Source of the DNA: an uncultured Halioglobus sp.
Lineage (GTDB): Bacteria; Pseudomonadota; Gammaproteobacteria; Pseudomonadales; Halieaceae
Direction of reading: 5' to 3'
DNA length: 5,430 nucleotides
Assembly (NCBI GenBank): GCA_905480565.1
Contig: CAJQQW010000121.1
Span: forward strand, 1 to 5,430
The position numbers and the translations under genes are program-made. Numbering within the stretch: position 1 is the first letter of the stretch; every line of letters starts with the position of its first letter. This document shows positions 1 to 5,380 of this stretch, in pieces. The notes below the pieces were generated by a model that worked only from the letters and a program-made list of their open reading frames with translations, searched no databases and was not told the origin of the DNA.

Positions 1-2
1 AC

Positions 3-356
3 TGGTGACCCTACTGTGTAGCCGAGCTTAAACGCTGGCAAGAGCTTCGGTCGGAGCTCAAAAACCCACTACAAATGGTGACAGTTTGTGCTTACTCACC
101 CGAAGAGCTACGCAAGGGTAAAGGCAAGCACGGGCTTGAAGCGATCATGTTGTCCGATAAGGCGTTGATTGCCACCGACGCCCTGGGTCTCCGTAACATT
201 GGCGCGAAAAGCGCGCCCCGTCCGGTACCGGTGCCCACTTCAGTGCTTATTGATGCGCTGGGGGTTGTGCTGTGGATTGATCAGTCAGAGCATTACACCG
301 ATCGCAGTGATCGAGAGTTTGTTCTGTCCGCGCTTAAGGAACACCTTGGCATCTAG
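3..356 (+). CDS. Peroxiredoxin/thioredoxin-fold oxidoreductase, 3' part, with in-frame UGA (candidate selenoprotein)
   Basis: The 5' end lies outside the window. Read from base 3 the frame gives W, UGA, P, Y, C, V, A, E, L, K and stays open to TAG at 354-356. The codons between the UGA and the first ATG (75) continue the thioredoxin-fold helix after the active site (CVAELKRWQELRSEL), so the ATG at 75 lies inside the domain and is not the true start. Later landmarks fit AhpC/TSA or Prx-like redoxins: a YSPEEL segment, MLSDKALIATDALGLRN, the cis-proline loop VPVPTSVLID, and a GVVLWIDQSEHYTDRSD strand-helix. Family members typically carry WCPYC, so the UGA replaces the first redox Cys. Such proteins act as cytosolic thiol-disulfide oxidoreductases or peroxidases. 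The substrate cannot be read here. If UGA is selenocysteine the protein is functional; if not, it is a point-mutated pseudogene. The intact downstream frame favours the former. Confidence 0.75.
6..8 (+). other. In-frame UGA, candidate selenocysteine codon of a UxxC redox motif
   Basis: TGG-TGA-CCC-TAC-TGT gives W-stop/Sec-P-Y-C. The stop lies exactly at the catalytic cysteine of the CPYC motif, and it is UGA, the only stop read as selenocysteine. UxxC replacing CxxC is an established pattern in bacterial redox selenoproteins. A single-base change from TGC or TGT would give the same sequence by decay, so this remains a candidate. Confidence 0.6.
42..59 (+). promoter_or_regulatory. Possible bacterial SECIS hairpin
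   Basis: Bases 42-48 (GAGCUUC) pair with 53-59 (GGAGCUC): seven pairs including one U-G, closing a GGUC tetraloop. The loop starts with two G, as bacterial SECIS loops require, and GGUC matches the core of the E. coli fdhF SECIS loop as I recall it. However, 40 bases lie between the UGA and the loop, slightly longer than the usual spacing (roughly 16-37). A competing fold pairs 22-28 with 43-50 around an 11-base loop nearer the UGA, but its loop begins with A. Suggestive only. Confidence 0.3.
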
Positions 357-370
357 AAGAAAGGCCCTGC

Positions 371-410
371 GGGGTACTGCCAAGTTAACTCGCCAGAATT
401 GATAGAATCT
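371..410 (+). repeat. IS6-type element left terminus (copy 1)
   Basis: The sequence GGGGTACTGCCAAGTTAAC begins at 371 and recurs, with changes, at 5381 (plus), 2673 (minus), 2590 (minus) and 2919 (minus, decayed). It sits directly upstream of a transposase start, as the left inverted repeat of IS6-family elements does. The general form, a G-run, then CTG, then CAAGTT, resembles IS6-family termini. It starts 15 bases after the stop of the redox gene. No matching right end follows, because the element is truncated. Confidence 0.7.
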
Positions 411-411
411 G

Positions 412-639
412 GTGACGAACACCTATAAACGCCACCGATTCCCACCCGATATCATTTTCTATGCTGTCTGGGTCTACTTTCGATTCAACCTCAGCCACCG
501 CGATATTGGAGATCTACTTGCCGAGCGCGGAATCATCGTCACACGGGAATCGCTCTGCTTTTGCTGCAACAAATTCGGCTTCCTCTATGCACAGAGACTC
601 AAGCGAAAGCATCGAGGCTATAGCGATACCTTCTGCCTT
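412..639 (+). pseudogene. IS6-family transposase, N-terminal remnant (copy 1)
   Basis: A GTG start at 412 opens a frame whose first ~75 codons match the IS6/IS26 transposase N-terminus: YKRHRFPPDII, AVWVYFRFNLSHRDI, LLAERGIIVTRESL, KFGFLYAQRLKRKHRG. This is the DNA-binding helical part ahead of the DDE catalytic core. Homology ends near DTFCL (about 628-639), where the family should continue into the first catalytic Asp. None of the DDE residues exist here, so it cannot transpose. The usual RRWC stretch has become CFCC, another sign of decay. The frame happens to stay open to 1014, but beyond ~645 it is unrelated sequence. A second copy at 2674-2889 on the minus strand aligns over nearly the same length and breaks at the equivalent HRG. 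Confidence 0.85.
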
Positions 640-645
640 GGGGTT

Positions 646-835
646 GAATTCGAGGAGCGAATGACCCAATTGGAACTTCTTCGTAGAGCCCAAAGTGAGG
701 TCAATGTCCCCCGTGAAGTTGTTGACGCTTTTCATGATATTCACCGCACTGGCAATGAGGCCACCACGAATTTACGACCACCCACCGGGAAGCGCTCCGA
801 GGGCTGCGAATCGCCTCGACACTGGCTGCAATGGG
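646..835 (+). pseudogene. Remnant of type I restriction enzyme R subunit (DUF4145-like N-terminal region), frameshifted
   Basis: In the frame continuing from the transposase fragment, residues FEERMTQLELLRR and then PREVVDAFHDIHRTGNEAT resemble the N-terminal DUF4145-type helical domain of HsdR proteins, where 'lp.EV.dlFH.iR..GNeA.H' is the characteristic line. At about 764-767 one base appears lost. In the frame beginning at 768 the family pattern resumes as EFTTTHREALRGLRIA and runs to about 833. Restoring one C would rebuild the expected ATHEF. Only about 62 codons remain; the helicase and nuclease parts of HsdR are absent, so it is a dead fragment. It is joined directly to the IS6 transposase piece and ends against the 3' end of the convergent lipoprotein gene. 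The assignment rests on remembered family patterns, without alignment. Confidence 0.6.
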
Positions 836-2350
836 TTACTCCTGTACTTCAAAATCACCGGGCATCCAGGTTTTGTCAAACCAGGGTTGGAGTGGGCCGT
901 ACAGGCGTAAGATGCAGCTATAGCCTTTGCCGGGAATGGTTTGCACCCAGTTACCTGATTTACCTTCGGGTGGCTGAGGGCCAAACCAGACAGTATAAGA
1001 GCCATCCGCATTAGCGTCGATATCAGGACTGTTACTGTCGATGCCCCCCGATTTTTGATCCGTTTCTAAAATTGACCTGGTTTGGTTATCGTAGACCATA
1101 AAGGACCAAAAATTTTTCGCTGGTATGGGGGAGGGCAATGTCACCGAATAGGTTTTTCCACCATCTAGATATTCACCGCTTGCATCGTGGGCCGTCATTT
1201 CATACACAGAGCCTGTGCCTACTTGAGGTTTTGACATGGCCGGGGTGATCCCGGTGGCATAGTAGTGAAACATAATTCGGTCATCTAACACGCGCTCGCC
1301 GTTATTGAGAAACTCGGAGCTGCCACCGGCTAATGGAGAGTACCATTGACGCTCACCTGGATAAAAATAAACACTTTCTTTACGCGGCCTAAAAACTAAA
1401 GCGCGTGCGATGGCGCTGCCAATTGCGGCACCGTCAGCCAGTATTTTTTGCATCCGTGGAGTGGGTTCAAATGGCACCCCTTTTTTAATGCCGATGCCGG
1501 CAAACAGACCCACTAACTCTGGATTAAATGCATCGGCAGGCTCGTATTGGACTACCGCATTGAGTTCATCATAAAAGTTAATGTCGCTTGCATGTACGGT
1601 GTTGTAAAGCACGCCACTTAAATCAAAAAAGTGTTGAGTGGGTGGGTTGGCAGCATCAGCTAAATCATAAATTCGAATACTGTCTTTAAATGTCTGCACG
1701 GTTTTCTGAATATCGCCATCGACGACAAATAGTCGCATGATCAGCCAGTGTCGGTAAGTATTGCTTTTAATGACATGATACCCTTCTGGAGTCTCTTCTT
1801 CATAGTCAGGGCCAACCAATAGATACTTAAAAGCTTTGCCTTGATCTGGGCCCGTTATTCCAATATCGGTAACATGAAGAAAAAACGCGTCATCGATAAA
1901 GCCTAGCACTGCACCTGGATTTTCAATCACAACCGGCCCGTTTTTAACATCTAATTCGGCAGTTGCATAAGGTGTTGTGGTTTGGGGTGTTAACCAGATA
2001 GAGCGTGCGTCCAACAGCGCTTCGCTAATACCAATATCATTCGGTTTTAAACCAATAAATCTTTGACCTTCTAGCATCGCATAAATGGAGGCAGCGGGCA
2101 TGCCATCTAAAAAGGAGTCGACGGCACGGGAAAGATCAATGTAATCGTAGGCTTTTTCGACAGTTTCGGGATTAGGCATGCCATCATTAAAATGCAATTT
2201 ACCCAGTGATTGAGTATCAATTTGATCGGCAGTGATGAGCGAAGCTGGGACGTTAGCCGAATAGGTGGGTTTTGATGTGTTCTGTGAACATCCTGTTAAC
2301 ACAATACTGAGAATAATTGATAGATAAGATACTTTGATTAGATGCCCCAT
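836..2350 (-). CDS. DUF1254/DUF1214 domain lipoprotein
   Basis: Complete 504-residue protein. A hydrophobic signal segment (residues 4-20) ends in the lipobox L-T-G-C, with Cys21 as the lipidation site. Ser at +2 predicts sorting to the outer membrane by the Lol rule. The N-terminal half (about 70-215) has DUF1254 character, including TPYATAELDVKNGPVVIE. The C-terminal part (about 390-497) is a typical DUF1214 domain, with AKNFWSFMVYD, a DGSYTVWFG strand, GNW at 466-468 and the closing RLYGPLQPWFDKTW. The length is normal for this two-domain family, which is widespread in proteobacteria and has no settled biochemical role; I do not assign one. ATG at 2350 is preceded by GGAG at a six-base spacing. 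The gene is alone on its strand, convergent with the IS/hsdR debris, with no clear terminator. It looks intact, unlike its neighbours. Confidence 0.93.
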   Translation of the reverse strand: MGHLIKVSYLSIILSIVLTGCSQNTSKPTYSANVPASLITADQIDTQSLGKLHFNDGMPNPETVEKAYDYIDLSRAVDSFLDGMPAASIYAMLEGQRFIGLKPNDIGISEALLDARSIWLTPQTTTPYATAELDVKNGPVVIENPGAVLGFIDDAFFLHVTDIGITGPDQGKAFKYLLVGPDYEEETPEGYHVIKSNTYRHWLIMRLFVVDGDIQKTVQTFKDSIRIYDLADAANPPTQHFFDLSGVLYNTVHASDINFYDELNAVVQYEPADAFNPELVGLFAGIGIKKGVPFEPTPRMQKILADGAAIGSAIARALVFRPRKESVYFYPGERQWYSPLAGGSSEFLNNGERVLDDRIMFHYYATGITPAMSKPQVGTGSVYEMTAHDASGEYLDGGKTYSVTLPSPIPAKNFWSFMVYDNQTRSILETDQKSGGIDSNSPDIDANADGSYTVWFGPQPPEGKSGNWVQTIPGKGYSCILRLYGPLQPWFDKTWMPGDFEVQE

Positions 2351-2356
2351 AGTTTA

Positions 2357-2360
2357 CTCC
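2357..2360 (-). promoter_or_regulatory. Ribosome binding site of the DUF1254 gene
   Basis: On the minus strand GGAG stands six bases before the ATG. The lipoprotein signal begins directly at this ATG, so this site fixes the start. Confidence 0.7.
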
Positions 2361-2509
2361 AAGCTTTGACGCTCTTAGTTACTCGATTGCCTAAATAAAT
2401 CTCGTTCAGACTATTCAGTGTAAAATGTCGAGTGCGAAGTATAGGGCAAATAAACGGCCTGTGGGGAGCCTGTTGGGGCTCAGCATTATCGGGATCTTAG
2501 GGTAAGTGC
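2361..2509. other. Upstream region of the lipoprotein gene, no gene seen
   Basis: This stretch should hold the promoter of the lipoprotein gene, but no pair of -35 and -10 boxes stands out. On the minus strand there is a TATACT (about 2437-2442) without a matching -35, and a TTTACA followed after about 19 bases by TTTATT. A five-pair hairpin (2466-2470 with 2477-2481) lacks a T-run and is not a terminator. A short direct repeat TTCAG-ACTA-TTCAG lies at 2405-2418. No protein homology was recognised. Confidence 0.4.
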
Positions 2510-2590
2510 GTTTACAGAATGGAGTAGGGCAGTTGCTTGAGATTGGGGGCCAAATTTCATCGTCCTGGAAGAGTTAATTTGTCAGTACCC
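2510..2590 (-). repeat. Tandem repeat unit A with IS6-type termini
   Basis: An 81-bp unit followed immediately by a related 83-bp unit. The two agree strongly over the first ~35 bases (six differences) and again at the last ~20, and less in the middle. Inside the unit, bases 2527-2590 run from GGGCAGTTGC to CAGTACCC, a 64-bp segment bounded by imperfect inverted copies of the IS6-type terminus. A 17-bp leader (2510-2526) is repeated at 2591-2607 with three differences. It has no coding potential. Confidence 0.6.
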
Positions 2591-2673
2591 GTTCACAGTA
2601 TGGACTAGGGTAGTTGCCTGATATTCCAGAGCTGAATTTCTGCGGAATCAAGAGCTTAACTTGGCAGTACCCC
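2591..2673 (-). repeat. Tandem repeat unit B with IS6-type termini
   Basis: Second unit. Its right edge, read on the minus strand, is GGGTACTGCCAAGTTAA, nearly identical to the left terminus at 371. Its left part, read on the plus strand from 2608, is GGGTAGTTGCC. So 2608-2673 is a 66-bp segment with facing ends and only ~30 bp between them, like a minimal MITE. The interior can also fold: 2619-2630 pairs with 2639-2650 in ten pairs with small bulges around an eight-base loop. Unit A does not keep that inner stem. Confidence 0.6.
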
Positions 2674-2889
2674 TCGGTGACTTCGTTTCAAGCTTCGGGT
2701 GTAGATAGATCCTAACTTAATGCACCAGAGGCGAATTGATTCGCGACTGACAGAGACTCTCCGCCCAGCAATAAAATCCTCGACATCGCGATGGCTGAAA
2801 TTGAATCGAATATAAAGCCAGACTTCGCAGAAAATGATATCGGATGGAAGGCCGTGGCGTTTATAAATATTCGTCCACCTATTCCAGAT
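2674..2889 (-). pseudogene. IS6-family transposase, N-terminal remnant (copy 2)
   Basis: On the minus strand the frame reads TNIYKRHGLPSDIIF, VWLYIRFNFSHRDVEDF, SRESIRLWCIKLG and YTRSLKRSHRG. This is the same N-terminal DNA-binding part as copy 1, with roughly half to two thirds of residues shared. It breaks after HRG at 2674, exactly where the terminus of unit B begins (GGGGTACTG), so the last few codons before the stop come from that terminus. The whole DDE core is missing. The family start codon seen in copy 1 (GTG-ACG) is disturbed here by one extra G, so the open frame begins only from an upstream TTG at 2892. It is inactive, and more diverged than copy 1 at its terminus. Confidence 0.8.
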
Positions 2890-2898
2890 CAACTCAGC

Positions 2899-2919
2899 GA
2901 CTTAACGTATCAGCACCGA
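2899..2919 (-). repeat. Decayed IS6-type left terminus (copy 2)
   Basis: Read on the minus strand from 2919, TCGGTGCTGATACGTTAAG aligns with the intact terminus of copy 1 (GGGGTACTGCCAAGTTAAC). The following ~20 bases up to the transposase also align with the copy 1 leader. It marks the outer boundary of this remnant. Confidence 0.5.
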
Positions 2920-2953
2920 TTGAATGACTGTGTTGCGTTGACCTGTCGAATCC

Positions 2954-2983
2954 GTTTCTAGAAACTACCGTTAGCTCTATGAT
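2954..2983 (+). promoter_or_regulatory. Possible promoter and palindromic operator for the membrane-protein/sulfatase pair
   Basis: A perfect 12-bp palindrome GTTTCTAGAAAC (2954-2965) includes a poor -35 (TTTCTA, 2955-2960). It is followed at 17 bases by TATGAT (2978-2983), a good -10. This would put transcription about 100 bases before the small gene at 3093. The -35 is weak, and a perfect 12-mer palindrome can arise by chance, so the call is tentative. Between here and 3092 I see only a short CCCCA/TGGGG pairing around 3026-3050. Confidence 0.25.
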
Positions 2984-3092
2984 ACTGTTCAGAACGCATA
3001 TTAGACCAGCGGACTATCAATAAACCCCAGGTTGCGATTTTTCTATGGGGCTGATCGGCATCACTCGAATTAAGACGGCGATACAGAGTCAC

Positions 3093-3200
3093 ATGGAAAG
3101 CACCGACATATTATTGACTATCGTGTGGGCCACCATCGGGCTTGCTGGTTTCGCAGGACTGGTGAATGCAATCGTTCTCCTCCGGGATAAGGAGTACTAA
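3093..3200 (+). CDS. Small single-span membrane protein, 35 residues
   Basis: ATG at 3093 opens a 35-codon frame ending in TAA at 3198-3200. Residues 5-30 form one continuous hydrophobic span (DILLTIVWATIGLAGFAG, then LVNAIVLL), flanked by MEST before and RDKEY after, as in a small inner-membrane protein. An in-frame ATG at 3045 would give 51 residues, but no ribosome site precedes it; before 3093 there is only a weak AGAG. The stop lies two bases before the GTG of the sulfatase-fold gene. That gene's strong AAGGAG site is formed by the last codons of this one, so the two are probably co-transcribed and translationally coupled. I do not recognise the family. It could be a partner subunit or stabiliser of the enzyme, or a leader whose translation controls it. 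Confidence 0.6.
   Translation: MESTDILLTIVWATIGLAGFAGLVNAIVLLRDKEY
3189..3194 (+). promoter_or_regulatory. Ribosome binding site of the sulfatase-fold gene
   Basis: AAGGAG with eight bases to the GTG at 3203. It lies within the final codons of the preceding small gene, which supports the GTG start and translational coupling. Confidence 0.8.
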
Positions 3201-3202
3201 GA

Positions 3203-5368
3203 GTGGCCGATTCGAAGCCAGCACAGCCGATCCTGTTTTCTTCAATCGTTCATATCTATGCGCTGTGGATGTTTGCGATTTCGCAACCTTTACTCTCACT
3301 ATTCGCTAACAATCCAGAATTTTTGGCGGCCAGAGGTTCGAATTCTGGAGAGATATTTTCCTTGGTTGCTGTACTTGTAGTTTTCCTGCCCGCTTGCCTC
3401 TGCCTGATTTACGCTTTTTTGCAAAGAATTAACCCGCAATCAGGCCGAGCGTGTCTTTACTTGTTGATACTAATCCTTGTGACCCTTATATGCCCGCCTA
3501 TACTAAAACGGCTGCCGTTCGTTCCTGATACCTTAACAGCGTTTCTGTCTTTGGGATTGAGCGTCGTATTTCTCGCAGCTTATATCCGAATCCCCCCCGT
3601 TAAGCAGATTCTCACTATATTGGCGATAGCCTCCATAGTGTTTCCTGTTTGGTTTCTTTTGGGACCTGCGATGAAACCGCTGGTGTTTCCCGAAAATATT
3701 ACCAGTCGCCAGACCACAGGAAGTGACAATCCGATAAATGTAGTACTGGTGATCCTTGACGAACTACCACTGTATTCCATACTTGATGATTCGGGGTCTA
3801 TAAATTCACAGCGCTATCCGAATTTTGCAAAGTTAGCATCAGTATCAACCTGGTATCCGAAAGCTACAACTGTGTCCGACTTTACGGGCCTTGCGATACC
3901 AGCAATTCTCACCGGAAAATATCCCCCAGCGGCCGAGAGATTACCCATTTATATGCATCATCCCGATAACCTTTTTACGCTACTCGAAAAGACGCATCAC
4001 ATTAATGCTGTGGAAGCAGTGGGTAGCCTATGCCCCAAAAGATTGTGTAGCGGAGAGGAAGAAGATAACTGGATTCGTCTACGTGCCCTGTTATCAGACA
4101 GCTTTATCGTATACCTACACATCGTGACGCCTGAGAAGCACACGGGACATCTCCCTCCTGTAGACCAGACTTGGGAGGGGTTTGCGAGCGAACACTCTGA
4201 TCTTTCCGAGCTAAAAAGTGGTCGGTTTATTTCAGAAAAAAATTTTAGGAAGGCGATTGTTCAGGAACTTAAAAAAGTCGGCCCATACCATTTTGGGCAT
4301 GATCAGCAATCTCCCTTCTATCGTTTTTATAAGTCAATCGAGAATACCGATGGAGCCAGGTTTGATTACCTCCATCTCCTCCTCCCTCACTTCCCTTTCA
4401 CATACTTGCCCTCTGGAAAAACGTACGATCTCAGGAAAACAAAAAGGATAGACGGGCTTGCGAAAAATCAGTGGCTTCACAAGTGGCCGGCAATCCAGGC
4501 GCAGCAGCGCTATCTTTTGCAGTTGGCATATACGGATACTCTTCTCGGAAAACTTATTGCAAAACTAAAGGAAGAAAATTTATTTGATGACTCCCTGATC
4601 GTGATTACCAGTGATCATGGCAACAGCTTTAGAGTAGAGGATAACCGCCGTGCGCTCAGCAGCTCAAATTATATGGATGTGCTCCCAATCCCCTTGTTCA
4701 TAAAATATCCAGGCCAGGCAGCGTCCCGAGTCGATAGACGAAATGTTGAAAATATTGATGTCTACCCGACAATAGCTGACGTTCTCAACATTAGAGTTCC
4801 CCACGAAGTGGATGGAATATCCTTGGCTCGCGATCCAAACGAGACACAGGACTTACGAAGAAAAAAGCATGCGCGACAAATGGAAGACATGTCTCTTCAG
4901 ACCTATTCTGCCGATATCGAACTTACCGGTCGCAACGAAATGATTAAAATATTCGGGCTTGGCCCAGAAGATATCTATCGTCACGGCCCCCATGCAGAAA
5001 TCATAGGTAGCAGGCCTATGGACCACAGAATTATAGAACACAGCGGTATATCACTGGATATTTCCCTCAACCCGGCAATAAGTTCATATGATCCCGCGAG
5101 TGAGTTCGCACCCACTCATCTGTCCGGTACTCTGAGTGATGAAAACGCATTAGCGACACACGGCGAGCTGGAGCTGGAATTGGCTATTGTACTAAATGGT
5201 GTAATTGAGACGACTGTACGCAGTTACCGACAGAAAAAAGGCGTCGCGTTTACCGCCATGCTGCCTGAATCGGCACTCGTGTCTGGTAACAATGAAGTGA
5301 AAGTCTATGGAATAGATCAATGCGGCAAGGAGATTTGCCTGGTCGCATATACTGAGAAGAATCACTGA
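3203..5368 (+). CDS. Membrane-anchored sulfatase-fold hydrolase/phosphotransferase
   Basis: Complete 721-residue protein from GTG. The N-terminus holds about five membrane spans (roughly 12-34, 51-73, 84-101, 110-128, 134-154). A domain of the alkaline-phosphatase/sulfatase superfamily follows, predicted periplasmic. Visible metal-site motifs are VLVILDE (Asp186, Glu187) and TSDHG (Asp471, His472). LLLPHFPFTYLPSGKTY (His396) is a conserved line of this subfamily. In TVSDFTGLAIPAILTGKYP, Thr228 occupies the place of the sulfatase formylglycine/Cys counted back from LTG. A Thr nucleophile is typical of lipid-head-group phosphotransferases (LtaS, EptA type), not of true sulfatases. The inferred role is transfer of a phospho-head group onto envelope glycans or lipids, or its hydrolysis; the substrate is unknown. 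Cys277 and Cys282 may form a disulfide. About 130 C-terminal residues (from ~590) form an extra, beta-rich, unassigned part. It follows the 35-residue membrane protein by two bases. Confidence 0.88.
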   Translation: MADSKPAQPILFSSIVHIYALWMFAISQPLLSLFANNPEFLAARGSNSGEIFSLVAVLVVFLPACLCLIYAFLQRINPQSGRACLYLLILILVTLICPPILKRLPFVPDTLTAFLSLGLSVVFLAAYIRIPPVKQILTILAIASIVFPVWFLLGPAMKPLVFPENITSRQTTGSDNPINVVLVILDELPLYSILDDSGSINSQRYPNFAKLASVSTWYPKATTVSDFTGLAIPAILTGKYPPAAERLPIYMHHPDNLFTLLEKTHHINAVEAVGSLCPKRLCSGEEEDNWIRLRALLSDSFIVYLHIVTPEKHTGHLPPVDQTWEGFASEHSDLSELKSGRFISEKNFRKAIVQELKKVGPYHFGHDQQSPFYRFYKSIENTDGARFDYLHLLLPHFPFTYLPSGKTYDLRKTKRIDGLAKNQWLHKWPAIQAQQRYLLQLAYTDTLLGKLIAKLKEENLFDDSLIVITSDHGNSFRVEDNRRALSSSNYMDVLPIPLFIKYPGQAASRVDRRNVENIDVYPTIADVLNIRVPHEVDGISLARDPNETQDLRRKKHARQMEDMSLQTYSADIELTGRNEMIKIFGLGPEDIYRHGPHAEIIGSRPMDHRIIEHSGISLDISLNPAISSYDPASEFAPTHLSGTLSDENALATHGELELELAIVLNGVIETTVRSYRQKKGVAFTAMLPESALVSGNNEVKVYGIDQCGKEICLVAYTEKNH

Positions 5369-5380
5369 TAAACCCCATTT

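Noticed and set aside
11..21. CUAC-UGU-GUAG hairpin as the SECIS
   Set aside because: Four pairs only, and its loop is six bases from the UGA, far too close for a SECIS.
371..391. Repeated CAAGTTAAC sites as integron attC cassette boundaries
   Set aside because: No paired R'/R'' core sites with the attC stem layout; the repeats sit directly before IS6 transposase sequence.
514..744. Minus-strand 76-codon open frame
   Set aside because: Most of it lies opposite the IS6 transposase fragment and the hsdR remnant, which have recognisable sequence on the plus strand; its own translation matches nothing I know.
695..1011. Other open frames on both strands across the 3' end of the lipoprotein gene
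   Set aside because: They are shadows of the DUF1214 domain coding sequence or of the hsdR remnant, without ribosome sites or protein-like composition.
640..1014. Reading the full 200-codon frame from 412 as one real protein
   Set aside because: Past ~645 it is unrelated to IS6 transposase, past ~767 the HsdR-like pattern moves to another frame, and past 836 it runs antisense to the lipoprotein gene.
2405..2418. TTCAG-ACTA-TTCAG as an operator of the lipoprotein gene
   Set aside because: A five-base direct repeat is too short and no promoter could be placed around it.
3580..3780. Open frames opposite or within the sulfatase-fold gene (3580-3780, 3891-4127, 4218-4451, 4853-5041, 5192-5401)
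   Set aside because: All are out-of-frame shadows of the long gene, whose motifs run unbroken through them.
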